Shown here: one piece after another, positions 61,205 to 64,000 of the stretch
Position numbering within the stretch: the stretch's first letter is position 1
Layout: each line of letters opens with the position of its first letter
Assembly (NCBI RefSeq): GCF_900107975.1
Contig: NZ_FNVF01000008.1
Span: 1 to 64,000, forward strand
DNA from: Paenibacillus sp. UNC499MF
GTDB lineage: Bacteria; Bacillota; Bacilli; Paenibacillales; NBRC-103111
Length of the DNA: 64,000 nucleotides
Direction: 5' to 3'
The notes under the pieces: generated by a model
Seen by the model: the letters and a program-made list of their open reading frames with translations, nothing else
Database searches by the model: none
Told to the model about the DNA's origin: nothing
Position numbers and translations under genes: made by a program

Positions 61205-62434
61205 ATGCACCATTTTAACGAAATCTTTATCCAAATTCTTGTTCTGCTCGCGGTTTCCATGGCCGTTATTGCAATCGCCAAAAAACTCAATCAGCCTTAT
61301 TCCATCGCGTTGGTCCTGACGGGCCTCCTGCTCGGCCTTGCCCGGATTCCCTTCCTTGAAGCGGCGGAATCCTTCATTACACAGTCCCATGTGTTTCAGG
61401 CGATTATCATTTCCCTGTTTCTGCCGATTCTGCTCGGAGACGCTACGCTCAAACTGCCCTTTTCCCATCTAAAAGAACAAAGCAAGCCCGTTCTGGCACT
61501 GGCTTTCGGCGGTACTTTGCTGTCGTTCCTGCTGATCGCCTTCGCTTCTTATTACCTGCTCGGGCTGCCTCTCGTCGTGGCTTTTACCTTTGGTGCTTTA
61601 ATGAGCGCGACGGACCCGATAAGCGTCATCTCCATTTTCAAGTCCCTGGGAGTTCCCAAACAGGTCGTCACGATTATCGAAGGAGAATCGCTGTTTAACG
61701 ACGGAATCGCCGTTGTCTTGTTTCAGATTTCTTCGGTGTACTTGCTGACCTACCTCGAAATGGGCTGGGCCGGAGCGGGCAGCGGGCTGCTTCTGTTCCT
61801 TCAATTTGCACTCGGAGGCATGGCTGTAGGCGCGCTGCTCGGCTTCGCGTTCTCCCAGCTTATCCGGTTTTACGACGACTATCCCCTCGAAATCGCCTTC
61901 TCCATGCTGCTTTTCTTCGGAAGTTACTTCATCGCGGAGCATTTCCACGTGTCCGGAGTCATCGCGGTCGTTGTGGCCGGGCTCATTTTCGGGAGTTACG
62001 GAGCCAAAATCGGCATGTCGGACAAGACCTTCATGAACATTCATTCGTTCTGGGACGTCATCACGCTTATCGCGAACTCGCTCATCTTCCTTATGATCGG
62101 ACTGGAAATCCGGAATATAAACTTTGCCGATAAATGGGGCATGATTGCCGCGGCTGTCATTCTCGTCCTTCTCGGCAGAACGATTGCCCTCTATGCGAGC
62201 GTCTTCTTCCTGAAAGATTTCCCGCGGGCGTGGAAAAACGTGCTGAACTGGGGCGGGTTAAAAGGAAGCTTGTCCATCGCGCTCGCTTTAAGTCTTCCGC
62301 AAGATTTCGCGGGGCGGGACGACGTGCTCGTCCTTACATTCAGTATCGTCCTCTTCTCCCTTCTCGTCCAGGGCCTGACGATCAAACCCCTTGTCCTCAA
62401 ACTGGGGCTGAGCCGGCAAAAGAATTCGTCCTGA
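61205..62434 (+). CDS. Na+/H+ antiporter, CPA1 family
   Basis: The 409-residue, about twelve-helix protein has the ion-binding signature MSATDPISVISIF with the essential Asp, EGESLFNDGIAVVLF, and VSGVIAVVVAGLIFGSYGA. It exports Na+ or another monovalent cation in exchange for protons. GGAGA lies about 12 nt upstream of the ATG. A TTACCGGTAA palindrome is in the upstream region. It is divergent from the MerR gene. Confidence 0.92.
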   Translation: MHHFNEIFIQILVLLAVSMAVIAIAKKLNQPYSIALVLTGLLLGLARIPFLEAAESFITQSHVFQAIIISLFLPILLGDATLKLPFSHLKEQSKPVLALAFGGTLLSFLLIAFASYYLLGLPLVVAFTFGALMSATDPISVISIFKSLGVPKQVVTIIEGESLFNDGIAVVLFQISSVYLLTYLEMGWAGAGSGLLLFLQFALGGMAVGALLGFAFSQLIRFYDDYPLEIAFSMLLFFGSYFIAEHFHVSGVIAVVVAGLIFGSYGAKIGMSDKTFMNIHSFWDVITLIANSLIFLMIGLEIRNINFADKWGMIAAAVILVLLGRTIALYASVFFLKDFPRAWKNVLNWGGLKGSLSIALALSLPQDFAGRDDVLVLTFSIVLFSLLVQGLTIKPLVLKLGLSRQKNSS

Positions 62435-62491
62435 ATACGGCGGCCGGCTGAAACGCTTGCGCCTTTTCTTATTAGAGATGCACTTCCATGC

Positions 62492-62517
62492 AAAAAAAAC
62501 CGCCCTTGCACGGGCGG
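62492..62517 (-). terminator. Terminator of the DedA gene
   Basis: CCGCCC (62500-62505) pairs with GGGCGG (62512-62517), followed on the minus strand by U8. Confidence 0.88.
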
Positions 62518-62521
62518 CTCT

Positions 62522-63112
62522 CTAAGTTTGTGACTTCTTCGCCCTGTTCCTCCAGAACAGGAATAAACCCCCCGCAGCACAGCCGATAACGAGGACGAGC
62601 TTCGTCTCCGGAACGATCAGAAGCCGGGAAAGATTGTCGCCCCACTGCCGCCCGATTGCGTAAAAAATCAGCGTCCATACCCAGGCTCCGCTGTAGGCAT
62701 ACAAAGCGAACTTGGCGTAGCGTTTGCCGTATGCGCCCATGAATACCGGAACGATGTACCGGACACACGGGATAAAACAGCTGATGCAGAGCGCAGCCGT
62801 GCCGTATTTATCGAGAAGCTGCTCGGAAGACGCGAAATACCGGGCGAATCTTTCCTTCTCCCGCAGCCGGTGAATGAGACGTTTGCCGAATACCCGGCCG
62901 ATCAAGAATCCGATCGTGACTGCCGTGGCCAGCCCCAGAAAAATGCATAAATAAACGAGCCAGGGATTAAGCAGCCCCTCGGCTCCGATAACGCCGCCGG
63001 TCATCACGGTCACTTCATTGGGTACCGGAATGCCGAAAGGTCCCAGCGCCAGAGCCGCGTAAAAAAACGTATATCCGTACTGGTCCACCAGCTCCAGGAT
63101 GAGATCCCCCAT
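62522..63112 (-). CDS. DedA/SNARE-associated family membrane protein
   Basis: The 196-residue protein has ALALGPFGIPVPNEVTVMTGGVIG, the ISCFIPCVRYIVPVFMGAYGKRYAKFALYAYSGAWVWTLIFYAIG region and five to six hydrophobic segments. DedA proteins are implicated in flipping undecaprenyl phosphate or phospholipids; which applies here cannot be told. The ATG at 63112 follows AAAGGAGGTCGGAGGGTG. The open frame beyond it is not coding. Confidence 0.9.
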   Translation of the reverse strand: MGDLILELVDQYGYTFFYAALALGPFGIPVPNEVTVMTGGVIGAEGLLNPWLVYLCIFLGLATAVTIGFLIGRVFGKRLIHRLREKERFARYFASSEQLLDKYGTAALCISCFIPCVRYIVPVFMGAYGKRYAKFALYAYSGAWVWTLIFYAIGRQWGDNLSRLLIVPETKLVLVIGCAAGGLFLFWRNRAKKSQT

Positions 63113-63242
63113 CACCCTCCGACCTCCTTTGTGTATATATAAGTACCTTTCCGACTCCAATCTTAATCTAAAATTGTTACGTTTTTTTGATAAGGGCCCT
63201 GAGAAATACCGGAAATACTCGTCCCTGCAAAAAAAACAGATA

Positions 63243-63286
63243 AAAATAAGCGAAACGTCACCTTCGGACAAGGATCGGTTTCGCTT
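63243..63286 (-). terminator. Terminator of the alcohol dehydrogenase gene
   Basis: AAGCGAAAC (63248-63256) pairs with GTTTCGCTT (63278-63286), followed on the minus strand by ATTTTTA. The 160 bp between it and the stop codon at 63451 show nothing further. Confidence 0.75.
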
Positions 63287-63450
63287 TGTTCACGTTATCA
63301 TTTACCCGAAAAGGGCGCTTTCAGGAGAGAGCCGTCCGGTCGGTTCCGCCCGGCTGTCTCATGCCGACGCGGGCCGGGCGCTCCGCGCGGAAAAGCCCCG
63401 GGCTGCCGGCCAAGAGAGCGGTCGAATGACAGAAAGCGTCTAAGCTGCCC

Positions 63451-64000
63451 TTAGTCCGCTCCGTACCGGAGCAGCACGCCGAGCGCCGGTTCGCTTCCGC
63501 GGAAGCTTTCGTACGCTTCCGCGGCCTGGGCGAACGGAAGCGCGGTCAGCAGCGGGGCCACCGAGATGCGGCCTTCCGCAAGCAGACGGATGTACTCGGC
63601 GGTATTGCGGCCTTCCGTCCAGCGGACGTAGCCAATAGGGTAATCCCGGTTATCGCGCTCGTACATCGGGTCGTAGCGCCCGGGGCCGCCCGCCCGGGAG
63701 ATCAGCACGCGGGCCTCCTTGCCGAACATCCGGCCGCGCGAGAAATTCGCGCTCACGTCGCCGACAAGGACGACGGAGCCCCGGTCCCGCAGCCAGCCGA
63801 ACGCGCGGTCGATCAGCGGCCCGCCGTCGCCGCCCACGCAGAGCAGGACGCTGTCGGCGCCGAGACCGCCGGTCACCCGCGCGAGCTGCGCTTCCAGATC
63901 CTCGGCGCCGGCGAACGCCTCGATGCCGCCCGCGCGCAGCCGCTCCGCGCGTCCCTCGTCGAGGTCGAGCCCCGCCGTCCGGAAGGCGGAGGCGGAGGCG
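63451..64000 (-). CDS. Zinc-type alcohol dehydrogenase-like oxidoreductase (5' part outside window)
   Basis: Only the last ~183 codons are in the window; the frame stays open to base 64000 with no start, so the catalytic domain and the nucleotide glycine motif lie beyond the edge. Visible are the end of the coenzyme domain (AGLDLDEGRAERLRAGGIEAF, VTGGLGADSVLLCVG, DRGSVVLVGDV) and the C-terminal FAQAAEAYESFRGSEPALGVLL. The segment REDNxDYPIGYVRWTEGRN is typical of dehydrogenases in sugar-modification clusters. The GTG at 63876 is internal. Confidence 0.85.
   Translation of the reverse strand, partial: ASASAFRTAGLDLDEGRAERLRAGGIEAFAGAEDLEAQLARVTGGLGADSVLLCVGGDGGPLIDRAFGWLRDRGSVVLVGDVSANFSRGRMFGKEARVLISRAGGPGRYDPMYERDNRDYPIGYVRWTEGRNTAEYIRLLAEGRISVAPLLTALPFAQAAEAYESFRGSEPALGVLLRYGAD

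Overview
The window looks like a chromosomal segment of a spore-forming, moderately GC-rich Firmicute of the Paenibacillaceae type. This rests on Bacillus-like gene content (ptsGHI with a GlcT antiterminator, a guanine-riboswitch xpt-pbuX operon, YfiT, YkoP, YneQ and YdjO relatives, UgtP-type glucosyltransferases, an SLH protein), on strong AGGAGG ribosome binding sites with frequent GTG and TTG starts, and on Spo0A-box-like sites. The genus is an inference. I see no prophage, insertion sequence, CRISPR array or rRNA. One tRNA gene (Thr, CGT) is present.

Layout. 1-6.4 kb, all leftward: a YitT-family membrane protein, a YjbR/MmcQ protein, and the phosphotransferase operon ptsG-ptsH-ptsI, preceded by a promoter, a GlcT-type antiterminator hairpin and an overlapping terminator. 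6.7-12.8 kb: a leftward operon with an SsuB-like ATPase, two paralogous permeases, a lipoprotein substrate-binding protein, and an AprA/AprB-like flavoprotein and ferredoxin pair. It lies between ptsG and its regulator glcT (12.96-13.84 kb). 13.9-20.5 kb: envelope genes, namely two UgtP-like glycosyltransferases, an MFS transporter, a polysaccharide deacetylase fused to a YkoP domain, and a family 2 glycosyltransferase. 20.8-23.6 kb: a response regulator and a 7TMR-DISM histidine kinase, tail to tail.

23.8-36.4 kb: a small YjzC-like protein, thiamine pyrophosphokinase, a YfiT/DinB protein, riboswitch-xpt-pbuX, an SLH protein, a glutathione peroxidase/OhrR-like pair, a second UMP-kinase-like gene with an attenuator-like leader, an Lrp regulator, an isochorismatase-family hydrolase, DUF2691, an MFS transporter and tRNA-Thr. 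36.6-50.6 kb: a radical SAM protein, a Nudix hydrolase, an SDR, an APC-type permease, a chemoreceptor, an SMR pump, a secreted metallophosphoesterase, cold-shock genes, a P450, an HSL-type esterase and a 3-methyladenine glycosylase. 50.6-64 kb: a lipoprotein, a small unknown protein, a YdjC deacetylase, a TetR regulator with an SDR/hydrolase fusion, a 1029-residue orphan protein preceded by a structured RNA-like region, a ferritin-like protein, two small unknown proteins, a YneQ-like protein, a MerR/TipAS regulator, a Na+/H+ antiporter, a DedA protein and a truncated zinc alcohol dehydrogenase.

The most notable observations are regulatory. There are candidate premature terminators in the leaders of ptsG, xpt, the ssu-like operon, the UMP-kinase paralogue, the cold-shock gene and possibly the orphan gene. 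The kinase-paralogue leader also has a short ORF running into its terminator after a U-rich tract, which resembles pyrBI-type UTP-sensing attenuation. All functional assignments come from reading motifs by eye; no database search was run.
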